This document shows, in pieces, positions 28,011 through 37,166 of a DNA stretch of 64,000 nucleotides. Each line of letters starts with the position of its first letter. Position 1 is the first letter of the stretch. The DNA is from Gluconobacter potus (GTDB taxonomy: Bacteria; Pseudomonadota; Alphaproteobacteria; Acetobacterales; Acetobacteraceae), in NCBI RefSeq assembly GCF_015244705.1, contig NZ_JABCQF010000005.1, positions 1 to 64,000 of the forward strand. Direction: 5' to 3'. A program made the position numbers and the translations under genes. Under the pieces are notes generated by a model that was not told where the DNA came from, made no database searches, and saw only the letters and a list, made by a program, of their open reading frames with translations.

Positions 28011-28739
28011 ATGTACGCTCTACTGTTCTCCGAGCCTTTGGTAAATCGTGCCGAAATGCGTGTCTTTACACGGGAGAAAATCTATTCTTCCGCGCTGGCC
28101 CGGGGCGCGGCCCATGGCGATAAAGAGACTATTCGGGCCATGATGATCGGATGGTGGCCTTTTATTCAGGCTTTTGAGCGCGCTATTGACGTGCGCGTCG
28201 GTCATCTTCCCATCAAGCCGCTCGTCCAGCGTTTCGGTCAGACCCGGATCAAGACGTTCTTTTCAGAAGCCCGCGAAGCTGTCCGGGAAATGAAGGAAGA
28301 GGAAGGCTCGCACGCCATCCTGTGGGCTGATGGCGCAAAGGAATTCGGCCTCGACCTGTTCGGCACCCATTACGACACGCTTCCCACCGTCCAGAAGCTG
28401 ATCGCCAATGCCGACAGTGAAGATCCCGTGATCTTCTTCTCCTGGCTGGCCGCCGTGGAGTACATCGCCGAAGAACTGGCCGCCTATCTCTGCCATGCGC
28501 CGAAATTCACCAGCCTGTTCGCCAAGAAGCACTGGACCTGGGGTCTGGCCCATGACGAGCATGAGCATGACGGACCGTCCCATCTGGAAATCGACGAGGA
28601 TCTGGCCCGCGCCTACTACCCGTCCAACGATCCGGACATCACGCGCGCAGCCCTGACCGCCAACATGCGCGAATGCATTGAAATGTTTGAAAAAGCGAGC
28701 TTCGAGATTTACGCCACGACGCCTGAAATGGCTCATTAA
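28011..28739 (+). CDS. Heme-oxygenase-like putative diiron protein (HDO/UndA-like)
   Basis: A 242-residue all-helical soluble protein with no signal peptide. The spacing of acidic and His residues matches heme-oxygenase-like diiron oxidases such as UndA. Candidate iron ligands are Glu56 in an early helix, Glu98-x2-His101, Glu150 or Glu154 in AAVEYIAEEL, and Asp187-x3-His191 in a His/Asp-rich loop. Known members split fatty acids or modify amino acids with O2; the substrate here is unknown. PqqC in this window shares the overall fold. Start ATG 28011 has AGGA eight bases upstream. The gene stands alone behind an AT-rich region. Assignment is by ligand pattern only. Confidence 0.6.
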   Translation: MYALLFSEPLVNRAEMRVFTREKIYSSALARGAAHGDKETIRAMMIGWWPFIQAFERAIDVRVGHLPIKPLVQRFGQTRIKTFFSEAREAVREMKEEEGSHAILWADGAKEFGLDLFGTHYDTLPTVQKLIANADSEDPVIFFSWLAAVEYIAEELAAYLCHAPKFTSLFAKKHWTWGLAHDEHEHDGPSHLEIDEDLARAYYPSNDPDITRAALTANMRECIEMFEKASFEIYATTPEMAH

Positions 28740-28948
28740 CGAAATCTTAAGCCCTTATCGGCTATCTCCGTGCCCGGTGTGCCATAACCGAAGTGCGGAG
28801 ATGTTGCCATCGACAGATTCGTCCGCCGCAAAGAAAAACTTCATAAATCCCTGTCATCGTGGCACCCTCCTCCTCTATTGGGAAGGTTCATGATGCTCCT
28901 GCCTGTCTCATTGGATCTTGCTGTCTCGTCCCGGTCAGGCGCAGCACA

Positions 28949-31312
28949 ATGACCACCCTGCTGACTCTGATGAAACAGGTGCGGCTTGCCCGGCTTTTCT
29001 CTTTCCGGACAGAAATTCCGGAGGGAGCGGAAGAAGATATCCGACTGTCACGCTGCCGGGTTCTGCGAGGGCTGAACTTCTTTCATTTCGTCCCCCAGAT
29101 CAGCTGCGGCCCTATCGCCGGCCTCTGCCTGATGCGGAACTACCCGACCTACGGCATGATCCTCTGCGGGGCCGTCCTGTTCCTGCTGGTGGTCTACAAT
29201 ATCTGCTTCTATGCGATCCCCACCGAGAAGCTGGTCGATACCAGGCAGTCCTGGATTCTCAAGGGGCTCAATTTCGCATTCGCGCTCTGCTGGATCACGC
29301 TTCCGCCCGTCGTATTTCCCTATGGCGACGCCAATGACAGGGTTCTGGTCGCCGGCATCATGGTTGGCCTGACGGCGACGACCATCACGCTGATGCCCCT
29401 GGCCGGCATGGGGGAGATCATTGCGCTCATGCTGGTCCTGTCCTGCTGCACCGCCCTGTTACAGTCATGGGAAATCGATCACAGCTCGTTCTATTTCTAT
29501 ATCGCCCTCGAACTGGGGATCTACCTGTTCTTTGTCCTGTCCCTGACCATGGCGGTCCGGACCCTGTTCGCGGCGTTTCTGGTCAGCCGGTATTCGCTGG
29601 AGCAGCGGAACAGCATCGTCCAGCTCCTGCTGCGGAATGCGGATGATGATACCGGCGACTGGCTGTGGGAGACCTGCGCGTCCGGGACCCTGCACAATGT
29701 CTCGGCCAGCCTGGCCTCCGCGTTCGGCAACAGCCGGGAATGGCTGGAAAACCGGAACTTCTTTGACATCCTGTCCGATCTGGCGGGCCCGTCAGCTTTC
29801 GACGGCGACGAACGGACAGGCCTGGGCCGTCTGCGACAATGCCTCGACAACCGCATCTTTTTCCGGGACATCGTGGTGTCGGGGACTCTCCATGGCCAGC
29901 AGCGCTTCTGGTCGCTGAGTGGCCGCCCCATTTTCCAGGACCGGAATTTCATCGGATATCGCGGCGTCGGAACGGACGTGACCCAGACGTACTGGGCCCA
30001 GGAAAGCGCCTCTTTCCGGGCAAGGCATGATCTGCTGACCGGTCTGCCCAATCGCGGCGCCTTCCTCGATGACATGGAAACCTATCTCATCGAGGCCGAA
30101 CGCACGGGGGAAGCCTTCGCGCTACTCAATCTCGATCTGGATGGCTTCAAGCAGATCAACGACCGGTATGGCCACTCCGCGGGCGACGAGATGCTCCGGA
30201 AAGTCACGGTCGTGCTGAGCCGGACGCTCAGCGAGCGCCACAGGCTCTACCGGTTTGGCGGCGACGAGTTCATGTTGCTGGAACGTCAGACAACACCAGC
30301 CCAGGCGGCCACTACGGCCACGGGACTGATCCACGCGCTGACGAATGTTCCCATCCGCATCGGGGAAGGCGTGCGCTGCGCAGTCGGGCTCAGTGTGGGA
30401 ATCGTTCTGTCTATCGGCGGTTCGGAACGGGTGGGAAGCCTGCTGGAGGCCAGCGACCTTGCGCTCTACGAAGCCAAGAGTCTGGGCGGCCACACGCACC
30501 GTTTCTACAATCCCGAACTGCGCACCGTGGCCAAGCGCAACCGCGACCTGATCCGTGCGCTCCCCGAGGCACTGGATGAGGGGACGCTGGGCATTGTCTA
30601 CCAGCCTTTCTTCAACACGCAGAGCCAGAAACTCTGTGGATTCGAGGCGCTGATTCGCTGGTCCCATCCCGAATATGGCCGTGTCCCGCCCGAACGGATC
30701 ATCCAGCTCGCGGAAGAAGCCGGGCTGATTCATCGCCTTGGCGTCTACGTCATGGAGAAAGCCTGCGTCTTTGCCCGCGAATGGGATGAGGGGCTGGTGC
30801 TATCGATCAATGTTTCGGTCGGCCAGCTCGAGGCCCCGGCTTTCCTGAAGGATACGTTTCGGGTTCTTGAAAAGACCGGATTCCCGCCCCGCTGCCTTCA
30901 GATCGAGATGACCGAAAACATCTTCATGGAGCCGGATGCCGCAACATTCACCCTGCTGAGCCGCCTTCAGAACGCCGGGATTTCCATCGCGCTCGATGAT
31001 TTCGGCAAGGGGTTCTCGTCGCTCGGATATCTGCGGTTCTTCCCGTTCTCGAAAATCAAGCTGGATGGTCTTTTCGTCAGGGACATGCTGCGCGAATCCC
31101 GTGCGGCTTCCATCGTGCGCGCCGTGGTCGATCTGTCCATCGATCTGGGCGTGGCGGTCACGGCGGAAGGGGTGGAAAGCCAGGAACAGCTGTCCTATCT
31201 CAGGCGCCTCGGCTGCACGGAAGTCCAGGGATATCTGCTGTCACGCCCGCTCTCCCCGGAAGATACCAAGCAGTTCATGGCCACGACCCCGGCCATGATG
31301 GAATCCTCGTAA
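28949..31312 (+). CDS. Membrane-anchored GGDEF-EAL cyclic-di-GMP protein
   Basis: A 787-residue signalling protein. About five transmembrane helices (residues 40-220) are followed by a PAS-like segment (about 230-355, with VSGTLHGQQRFWSLSGRPIF), a GGDEF domain and an EAL domain. GGDEF is intact at residues 437-441. In the EAL domain the motif is intact at 566-568 (FEALIRWSHP), and QIEMTEN, ALDDFGKGFSS and VTAEGVESQ keep the catalytic residues. So both diguanylate cyclase and phosphodiesterase activities are possible. Targets are probably motility or polysaccharide. ATG 28949 is preferred over a GTG at 28859, which would add a non-helical leader. Confidence 0.9.
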   Translation: MTTLLTLMKQVRLARLFSFRTEIPEGAEEDIRLSRCRVLRGLNFFHFVPQISCGPIAGLCLMRNYPTYGMILCGAVLFLLVVYNICFYAIPTEKLVDTRQSWILKGLNFAFALCWITLPPVVFPYGDANDRVLVAGIMVGLTATTITLMPLAGMGEIIALMLVLSCCTALLQSWEIDHSSFYFYIALELGIYLFFVLSLTMAVRTLFAAFLVSRYSLEQRNSIVQLLLRNADDDTGDWLWETCASGTLHNVSASLASAFGNSREWLENRNFFDILSDLAGPSAFDGDERTGLGRLRQCLDNRIFFRDIVVSGTLHGQQRFWSLSGRPIFQDRNFIGYRGVGTDVTQTYWAQESASFRARHDLLTGLPNRGAFLDDMETYLIEAERTGEAFALLNLDLDGFKQINDRYGHSAGDEMLRKVTVVLSRTLSERHRLYRFGGDEFMLLERQTTPAQAATTATGLIHALTNVPIRIGEGVRCAVGLSVGIVLSIGGSERVGSLLEASDLALYEAKSLGGHTHRFYNPELRTVAKRNRDLIRALPEALDEGTLGIVYQPFFNTQSQKLCGFEALIRWSHPEYGRVPPERIIQLAEEAGLIHRLGVYVMEKACVFAREWDEGLVLSINVSVGQLEAPAFLKDTFRVLEKTGFPPRCLQIEMTENIFMEPDAATFTLLSRLQNAGISIALDDFGKGFSSLGYLRFFPFSKIKLDGLFVRDMLRESRAASIVRAVVDLSIDLGVAVTAEGVESQEQLSYLRRLGCTEVQGYLLSRPLSPEDTKQFMATTPAMMESS

Positions 31313-31327
31313 CCCCGAAGGCGGGAC

Positions 31328-31978
31328 TTACGAGGTCAGCGGATTAGGCGCTGTTTTCTTCCCTTCCTCGGCCACACGCCAGCAATACCAGGCCAGCGTC
31401 GAGCGATGGGGGGCGAAACGTTCCGTTTCCTCTTTCAGCGCTTTCGGTTTGGGGGGCAGGTCCATTTTCCGGATGCGTCTCCACCCTTCCCGCACGCCGA
31501 AATCATCGACCGGCATCACGTCGGGCCGGTTGAGCGTGAACATCAGGAGCATCTCGACCGTCCATCGCCCGATGCCACGCAGGGTGACGAGACGCGCGAT
31601 CAGCTCTTCATCCGTCATGACGGCTGCCTCGGCGCGACTGGGGACGAGACCATCCAGCCGGGCCTGCGCGAGGCCTTTCATGGCCAGAAGCTTGTTGCCC
31701 GAAAGACCGCAGGACCGCAGGCTTTCTTCGGAAAGGGACAGAATCCGCCCGGGCGTCGGAGGTGGTCCGTCAACGCTCTCCTGAGCACCCAGAAGACAGA
31801 GGCGGCCGAATATTTTCCGGGCCGCCGCGCCATGCAGCTGCTGCCCGGCGATGGCTCGCAGAAGCGCATCATAGGGTTCCTGCCCGTCATCCCCGCGCAG
31901 CGTGCATGGCCCGATACGGGCGATGACGGCTGCAAGATCGGGATCCGCGCCCAGAAACAGCGTGGCAGAATCAGCCAT
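31328..31978 (-). CDS. DNA-3-methyladenine glycosylase II (AlkA-type HhH-GPD)
   Basis: A 216-residue base-excision repair glycosylase that removes alkylated purines. It contains the helix-hairpin-helix LRGIGRWTVEMLLMFTLNRP (about residues 135-155) followed by the catalytic Asp in MPVDDFGVREG, and an N-terminal RAIAGQQLHGAAARKI segment. It lacks the N-terminal AlkA_N domain of E. coli AlkA, as do many AlkA-like proteins of this size. Start at 31978 with GGAAAGG ten bases upstream; ATG 31987 is a close alternative. The much longer frame extending to 33382 is an artefact antisense to tonB. Confidence 0.9.
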   Translation of the reverse strand: MADSATLFLGADPDLAAVIARIGPCTLRGDDGQEPYDALLRAIAGQQLHGAAARKIFGRLCLLGAQESVDGPPPTPGRILSLSEESLRSCGLSGNKLLAMKGLAQARLDGLVPSRAEAAVMTDEELIARLVTLRGIGRWTVEMLLMFTLNRPDVMPVDDFGVREGWRRIRKMDLPPKPKALKEETERFAPHRSTLAWYCWRVAEEGKKTAPNPLTS

Positions 31979-32215
31979 CAGGAGCATGCCTTTCCGGAAG
32001 TTAAGGTTTGCGTGACTCTTTGTGTCTTTCTTGGGTCTCGCATTACTGCCATGATACGCAAATACAGACGCCCACCCCCAGCCCCGGATAACCAGCCTGC
32101 CGGATGACAACCCCGACCGCCCTGGTGCAAAAGGTCTGGCGATGATGCGACGCCACCTTCTCTTCGCCGACCGGCTGTTTTCTGCCAGGTCCTTTCCAGA
32201 CAGGCTGTGCCGCGT

Positions 32216-33334
32216 ATGAGCGGAACGGTTACCGTCACGTCTGGAAAGCCGCAGAAGCGCGAACCCCAGCTCTTCGCCCCCTCGGCGCGGACCGCTCCTG
32301 CACGCCCGCAGCATGCCCCCGCCGGAACCCGGGAGCGGCTGAGGGATTACGTTCCGCCATCGGTTCCGGTCCGCCCGGTCCTGACGCCGATGATGCGGCC
32401 GCAGACCATCGTCGAGAACGGCCCGACGGTTCCGTTCATTTTCTCGGCGGGACTGCACGCGGCCGTCCTGGCGTTCCTCCTGATGCAGCATCACGGCATG
32501 CATGGCTCGCCGGCCGGGCAGGAAGAGCCGCAGGTCGAAATGGTCTTCGATACGCCGCCGTCGAAAAGCAGCATGCGTGGACCTCGCGCGCGGGACGAGG
32601 GCGGTGCTCCGCCTCCGCCTTCCGCACAGAGCCCGGAAGAGACACAGGAAAACCAGCAGCAGCCGCAGAAGGAACAGTCCACGCCCACGCCGGCCGTCCC
32701 GACCCCCGAGACGCCGTCCGCGCCTGACGTCCCGCAGGAACCCTCGGCTGAACTGCCCAAGACAGCGCCGACCCCGGCCCCCGTCACGCCGGGCGCGGCC
32801 CCGAGCCAGCGCAGCCAGCAGACATCGCCGCATGCCCATCGCTCGCAGCGTTCCGTCCGCTCCGACCGGAACAACCCGTTCGCGCATCCGATGGATCTGT
32901 CGTTCGGTGAGCAGCCCTCGCCCTATCGCCGCCGCCGTGGGCGTGCGTCCGGTTCCGGCGGCCCGATCGACATGTCCCTCGGCCCGCTCAGCATGAACGG
33001 CGCCATCAACGCGCCGTATCAGACCCGCACGAGCGTCAAGGGCGTCAGCGAGGATTACGGCGGGGAAATCGACCGCTGGATCCGGGCTCACATGTACTAT
33101 CCGGAAGAAGCCGCCCGCGCCGGCGAGGACGGTCCGTCTTCGGTGCATGTCGTGCTGGACCGTTCGGGCCATGTGAAGTCTGTCCGGCTGATGAGCCAGT
33201 CCGGCTCGTATTCGCTGGATGCCGCGACGACCGGCATGTTCCAAGGCGCGCATCTGCCGCCGGTTCCGCCGGACATGAAGGGCGACCATTTCGACATCGA
33301 CGTGACGATCAACTACATCCTGATCCGCCGCTAA
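32216..33334 (+). CDS. TonB-family energy transducer with extended cytoplasmic N-terminus
   Basis: A 372-residue protein with a single transmembrane helix at about residues 73-91. A Pro/Thr/Glu-rich periplasmic spacer (about 110-230) follows, then a C-terminal TonB domain (about 285-372: WIRAHMYYPEEA, VHVVLDRSGHV, SLDAATTGMFQ). It should couple the proton gradient to outer-membrane receptors such as the one at 7 kb. Unlike classical TonB, whose helix starts near residue 10, it has about 70 residues before the helix. No exbB or exbD is adjacent. The start may instead be GTG 32207. Confidence 0.85.
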   Translation: MSGTVTVTSGKPQKREPQLFAPSARTAPARPQHAPAGTRERLRDYVPPSVPVRPVLTPMMRPQTIVENGPTVPFIFSAGLHAAVLAFLLMQHHGMHGSPAGQEEPQVEMVFDTPPSKSSMRGPRARDEGGAPPPPSAQSPEETQENQQQPQKEQSTPTPAVPTPETPSAPDVPQEPSAELPKTAPTPAPVTPGAAPSQRSQQTSPHAHRSQRSVRSDRNNPFAHPMDLSFGEQPSPYRRRRGRASGSGGPIDMSLGPLSMNGAINAPYQTRTSVKGVSEDYGGEIDRWIRAHMYYPEEAARAGEDGPSSVHVVLDRSGHVKSVRLMSQSGSYSLDAATTGMFQGAHLPPVPPDMKGDHFDIDVTINYILIRR

Positions 33335-33411
33335 GGAGGGCACGCGGCTTCGACAACGGAGCCGCAATCCCATACAGTCCACCGGGTCACTGCCCTGTTA
33401 CCGGAGCCCCG

Positions 33412-34347
33412 ATGCGCCGCCTCTGTCCTGTTCTGCTGCCTCTCTGCTTTCCCCTTGTCCTGGGGGGATGCTTCAGCCTTTCGCGGCCTTTCGCCGATCC
33501 CGGGCAGCAGGCCAGATATCTGACGGCGGCCAATCTGCCCCCGGCCCGGCTGGCCGTTCCAACGCCCGCGGAGTCCCTGCTGTCTGACGATGCCGCCGCG
33601 CTCTGGGCCCATGACATGGCGCAGGCGATGGTTGGCCAGTCCGTCCCGGCCATCGCACAGCCTCGCAAAAAGGGAGACTGGTGGCTGAAAATGAGCGCGG
33701 CCACACGGAACGGCGCCGTCGTGCCCCATTACGTCATCATGACACCGGAGGGAAAAATCCGGGCGGAAACGGATGGCCCTGCCGTGGATATGGCGGGATG
33801 GAGCGCTGGCGACAGGCTGGCACTTCAGGGCGCCGCGGTTCAGGAAGCTCCGCAACTGGCGAACCTGCTGACGGGCATCCAGGCCAACATGATGCAGCAG
33901 GACCCGCACAGCCTCATGAACCGGCCGGCAAAGATCTGCTTCAAGGGTGTCACCGGTGCCCCCGGAGACGGAAACATCGCCCTGGCCCGCGCCTTCTATG
34001 CGTCACTGCCGGACAAGACCAACACGGTGACAACGACTGAAAAGGGCGCGGATTTCATCGTTCGCGGAACGGTTGATCTCAAGACAGGCGCAGCAGGTAA
34101 CACCGGACATCCAGTCGATCACATCGAGATCGCCTGGCATGTCCTGACACCGGATGGAAAGGAAGCCGGGGCCGCGACCCAGCTTCACGACATCGCCCCC
34201 CATTCACTGGACGGGGCCTGGGGCGATACCGCCGACATGGCTGCCGACGAAGCCGCAGAGGGCGTACGCACCATCGTCACCAACTATTCAGGCCGTAACC
34301 ACGCCCCCCTGCCCGAAACAAAACCCGCACCGAAAAAAGCGGCCTGA
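33412..34347 (+). CDS. Uncharacterised lipoprotein
   Basis: A 311-residue lipoprotein: basic start, hydrophobic leader and lipobox LGGC (Cys near residue 20). I do not recognise the family. The mature part holds two similar alpha/beta stretches (WWLKMSAATRNGAVVPHYVIMTPEGKI and FIVRGTVDLKTG then IEIAWHVLTPDGKEAGAA), suggesting an internal repeat, and a Lys/Pro/Ala-rich tail. No Asp-at-+2 retention signal is seen, so outer-membrane placement is likely. It lies between the TonB gene and a beta-barrel gene on the same strand. Confidence 0.7.
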   Translation: MRRLCPVLLPLCFPLVLGGCFSLSRPFADPGQQARYLTAANLPPARLAVPTPAESLLSDDAAALWAHDMAQAMVGQSVPAIAQPRKKGDWWLKMSAATRNGAVVPHYVIMTPEGKIRAETDGPAVDMAGWSAGDRLALQGAAVQEAPQLANLLTGIQANMMQQDPHSLMNRPAKICFKGVTGAPGDGNIALARAFYASLPDKTNTVTTTEKGADFIVRGTVDLKTGAAGNTGHPVDHIEIAWHVLTPDGKEAGAATQLHDIAPHSLDGAWGDTADMAADEAAEGVRTIVTNYSGRNHAPLPETKPAPKKAA

Positions 34348-34416
34348 GACTGGCAGAAACAGATTTCTACCGGCTAAATGTAACTCTTGGTATCGTTAAG
34401 TAATATTTCTTGTTAT

Positions 34417-34444
34417 GGGACTCCGGCCTTTTTACCGGAGTTCC
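34417..34444 (+). promoter_or_regulatory. Hairpin that buries the ribosome binding site of the next gene
   Basis: A ten-base-pair stem GGGACTCCGG / CCGGAGTTCC (one G-T pair) with an eight-base CCTTTTTA loop. The right arm contains the GGAG ribosome binding site, and the start codon ATG 34447 follows two bases after the arm. There is no T-run after the stem, so it is not a normal terminator. It could limit translation unless melted by heat, a protein or an RNA. Confidence 0.6.
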
Positions 34445-34446
34445 TG

Positions 34447-35337
34447 ATGCGTCCCTCATGCCGTCTACTGCTTTCCAGTCTAGCCCTTTGCGCCGCTTCT
34501 GTGCCTGTCATGTCCGCCTTTGCGGACCCGGCACCTGTCATCGCCGTAAACCGTGAGATCGGCCTTTCGATGACAGGCACGTTCCGTAACAGCGTCAGCG
34601 GTTACAATTCCCATATGACGGAGCAGGACACATCCAGCCATTCCGGTTTCACCGAGGAATCCGCAAGCTCTTCGCGCTACCGCACCATTGGCTGGACCCC
34701 AGGATTTCAAGTTGATGCATCGATCATGTTCAATGCTTTCGGAATGGAGAACCTTTACGGTGCCCTGCATTTCTCGCTTGAAGATGGCCAGAGGAACTAC
34801 AAGTCACGCTATCGCGCTTACTCAAACCTTTCTGCTCCGTATGGATTTTCGGCCGGTGGAAACGACAGTTCCAACGGCACCGACAATCGTGGAGAAATCG
34901 GCAAAGGTTTCCTCCTGCTCTCCAACAGTTTTCTCCTGACGCCTTTCATCCAAGGCGGGTATACCACCAGCAGCAGTAACGGCGATTTCGGATACGGATA
35001 CGGACTTTACTTTGCCGGCGCAGGTTTGAAGACCGATTATGCCCTCACATCCCGCCTCGTCCTTCGTGGGCGCTTCGGATGGGCTGAGGTCCTCAATTCC
35101 GGTATCTCGTATAACAAACAACCCCGGCCCCTTTGGGAAGGTGGTCTCGGCGTGGATTGCCGCATGACCCGACGGCTTCATCTGACGGCAGGTGGCGATT
35201 ATTCGTATATTTCCTATGGCCGCAACCGGAATGCCGAAACCAGCATGGGATTAGAGCATTCCTACTCCTATTCAGACATCTCCAGCGGCCTGACAAACGG
35301 TCTGAAGCTGCATGCCGGACTGGCCTGGCAATTCTGA
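34447..35337 (+). CDS. Outer-membrane beta-barrel protein, family unknown
   Basis: A 296-residue exported protein: signal peptide (residues 1-27, cleavage near AFADP), then alternating aromatic/polar strands rich in Ser, Tyr and Gly, ending in LAWQF with the terminal Phe typical of BAM substrates. About ten strands can be counted, in the range of small barrels. I do not recognise the family. Start ATG 34447 fits the signal peptide; GGAG lies just upstream but is buried in a hairpin (34417-34444). Confidence 0.72.
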   Translation: MRPSCRLLLSSLALCAASVPVMSAFADPAPVIAVNREIGLSMTGTFRNSVSGYNSHMTEQDTSSHSGFTEESASSSRYRTIGWTPGFQVDASIMFNAFGMENLYGALHFSLEDGQRNYKSRYRAYSNLSAPYGFSAGGNDSSNGTDNRGEIGKGFLLLSNSFLLTPFIQGGYTTSSSNGDFGYGYGLYFAGAGLKTDYALTSRLVLRGRFGWAEVLNSGISYNKQPRPLWEGGLGVDCRMTRRLHLTAGGDYSYISYGRNRNAETSMGLEHSYSYSDISSGLTNGLKLHAGLAWQF

Positions 35338-35489
35338 GGTCACCAGAGGAAGTGTACCCGGTCGGCACGTCATGCAGACGCCGACCGACAGGTACGCATA
35401 AAGAATAAGTCTGGATGGATGACAGGGCGGCCCTGCACTGTTAGAAGGCCAGCAACTTCCCTGTCGGACACCGGACGAGGCCGTTTTTT

Positions 35490-36422
35490 ATGAAGATCGT
35501 AGCCTGCAACAGTAACCTGCCGCTGGCCCGTGCGGTCGCACATGAACTGCGGATGCCGCTGTGCAAGACCGTGGTGAAACGTTTCGCCGATGGCGAAGTG
35601 TTCGTCGAGATCCAGGAAAACGTCCGCGGTGAGGACGTCTTCGTCGTGCAGAGCACCTGCATGCCGACCAACGACCATCTCATGGAACTGCTGGTCATGC
35701 TGGATGCGCTGCGCCGCGGGTCGGCCAAGCGTGTCACGGCTGTCATGCCGTATTTCGGCTATGCCCGGCAGGATCGTAAATCCGGCCCCCGCACACCAAT
35801 CAGCGCCAAGCTGGTGGCGAACCTGCTGACGGAAGCCGGCGCCAACCGCATCCTGACGATGGACCTGCACGCCATGCAGATCCAGGGCTTCTTCGACATT
35901 CCGACCGACAATCTCTACGCCGCGCCACTCTTCGTGCGTGATCTGAAGACCCGCCTGCCGGACCGCGAACTCATCATCGTCTCGCCAGACGTCGGTGGTG
36001 TGGTCCGTGCCCGTCAGCTCGCGCAGCGCCTGAACGTGGACCTGGCGATCATTGACAAGCGTCGCGAACGTGCAGGCGTGTCGGAAGTCATGAATGTCAT
36101 CGGCGACGTCGCCGGCCGCTACTGCGTGCTGGTAGACGACATCATCGACAGTGGCGGATCACTGTGCAACGCCGCCAACGCCCTCATGAGCCGTGGCGCG
36201 GAAGGCGTTGAAGCCTATGTCACTCACGGCGTTCTGACTGGTAATGCCTGCCAGCGCGTGAAAGACAGTCCGCTGAACATGCTGACGCTGACTGACAGTA
36301 TTCCGGCAACCGAGGCCCTTCTCGAGACCCCGAACATCCGTCAGATCACCACAGCCAACCTGCTGGCCCGGGCCATGAGCGCCGTTGCCGATGAAAGCTC
36401 GGTCTCTTCTCTCTTCGACTGA
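35490..36422 (+). CDS. prs: Ribose-phosphate pyrophosphokinase
   Basis: A 310-residue enzyme that makes PRPP from ribose 5-phosphate and ATP, feeding nucleotide, His and Trp synthesis. It has the [20 protein letters not shown] segment, the ATP loop [13 protein letters not shown], the [11 protein letters not shown] element, the flexible-loop [17 protein letters not shown] and the PRPP-binding [14 protein letters not shown]. Length is standard. Essential housekeeping gene, monocistronic or read into the downstream phosphatase 50 bases on. Confidence 0.97.
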   Translation: MKIVACNSNLPLARAVAHELRMPLCKTVVKRFADGEVFVEIQENVRGEDVFVVQSTCMPTNDHLMELLVMLDALRRGSAKRVTAVMPYFGYARQDRKSGPRTPISAKLVANLLTEAGANRILTMDLHAMQIQGFFDIPTDNLYAAPLFVRDLKTRLPDRELIIVSPDVGGVVRARQLAQRLNVDLAIIDKRRERAGVSEVMNVIGDVAGRYCVLVDDIIDSGGSLCNAANALMSRGAEGVEAYVTHGVLTGNACQRVKDSPLNMLTLTDSIPATEALLETPNIRQITTANLLARAMSAVADESSVSSLFD

Positions 36423-36472
36423 TTTTTTCACCGGCCCGTTTCACGGTCCAGCTTTCGTGAACGGACTTCCCC

Positions 36473-37132
36473 ATGTCACAGATTGCCCCCAAACCCTACT
36501 GGTATCTCCGTCACGGTGAGACCGACTGGAACCGTCAGGGACTGGCGCAGGGAAGGACCGACATTCCGCTCAACGAAACCGGCCGACAACAAGCCTTACA
36601 GGCTGGCAGGATACTCGCCAGCCTTTTCGAAAATGGACAAAAGCCTTTCGCACGCATCGTGTCCTCTCCTCTGACACGCGCTTTCGTGACTGCAGAAACT
36701 GTTCAGAAAACAATTCAGGACTGCACTGGGATCGCCATACCTCTGCATGTGGATGATAATTTAAAGGAAGTCTGCTTCGGGATTCAGGAAGGCACCCCCA
36801 TGGGGGACTGGTACAGACCTTGGATTGAAGACGGTCTTACTCCCGAAGATGCCGAAAGCTTTAGAGCATTGACAGACAGAGCCCGCCTGGCCGTCAATCA
36901 TGCGTTGGAAAACCCCGATATTCCCCTGATTGTTGCACATGGTGCCCTGTTCAGGGGATTGCGACATGCAATGAATCTTCCGGTCGACATACGCCTTCCC
37001 AATGCAGTTCCAGTCGCGTTGAAATTCACGCGAACGGGTTGGCAGACCGAGATGCTGGACCCATCAATCCCCGCGACAAACTACACTCACACACATTCCA
37101 GAGACCCTCTTGAATATAAAAGTGAACAATGA
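36473..37132 (+). CDS. Histidine phosphatase family protein (phosphoglycerate mutase-like)
   Basis: A 219-residue member of the histidine phosphatase superfamily. The phosphorylated His lies in YLRHGETDWN (about residue 14). The second Arg is in VSSPLTRAFVTAE, the catalytic acid in EVCFGIQEG and the second His in IVAHGALFRGL (about 155). The short length and sequence fit a cofactor-dependent phosphatase (GpmB/CobC-like) rather than a true mutase. Substrate unknown. Its C-terminal codons run into the leader of the next, much more AT-rich gene. Confidence 0.88.
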   Translation: MSQIAPKPYWYLRHGETDWNRQGLAQGRTDIPLNETGRQQALQAGRILASLFENGQKPFARIVSSPLTRAFVTAETVQKTIQDCTGIAIPLHVDDNLKEVCFGIQEGTPMGDWYRPWIEDGLTPEDAESFRALTDRARLAVNHALENPDIPLIVAHGALFRGLRHAMNLPVDIRLPNAVPVALKFTRTGWQTEMLDPSIPATNYTHTHSRDPLEYKSEQ

Positions 37133-37166
37133 TCTTATGAAAGATATTATAGAGGAGAATAATGGA

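Noticed and set aside
31979-33382. Long minus-strand frame that extends the AlkA glycosylase to 684 residues
   Set aside because: The extra part is antisense to the TonB gene and is Arg/Gly-rich low-complexity sequence typical of shadow frames in GC-rich DNA; the glycosylase is complete from 31978.
36422-36472. Possible terminator after prs
   Set aside because: TTTTTT occurs before rather than after a weak inverted repeat, so it does not fit an intrinsic terminator.
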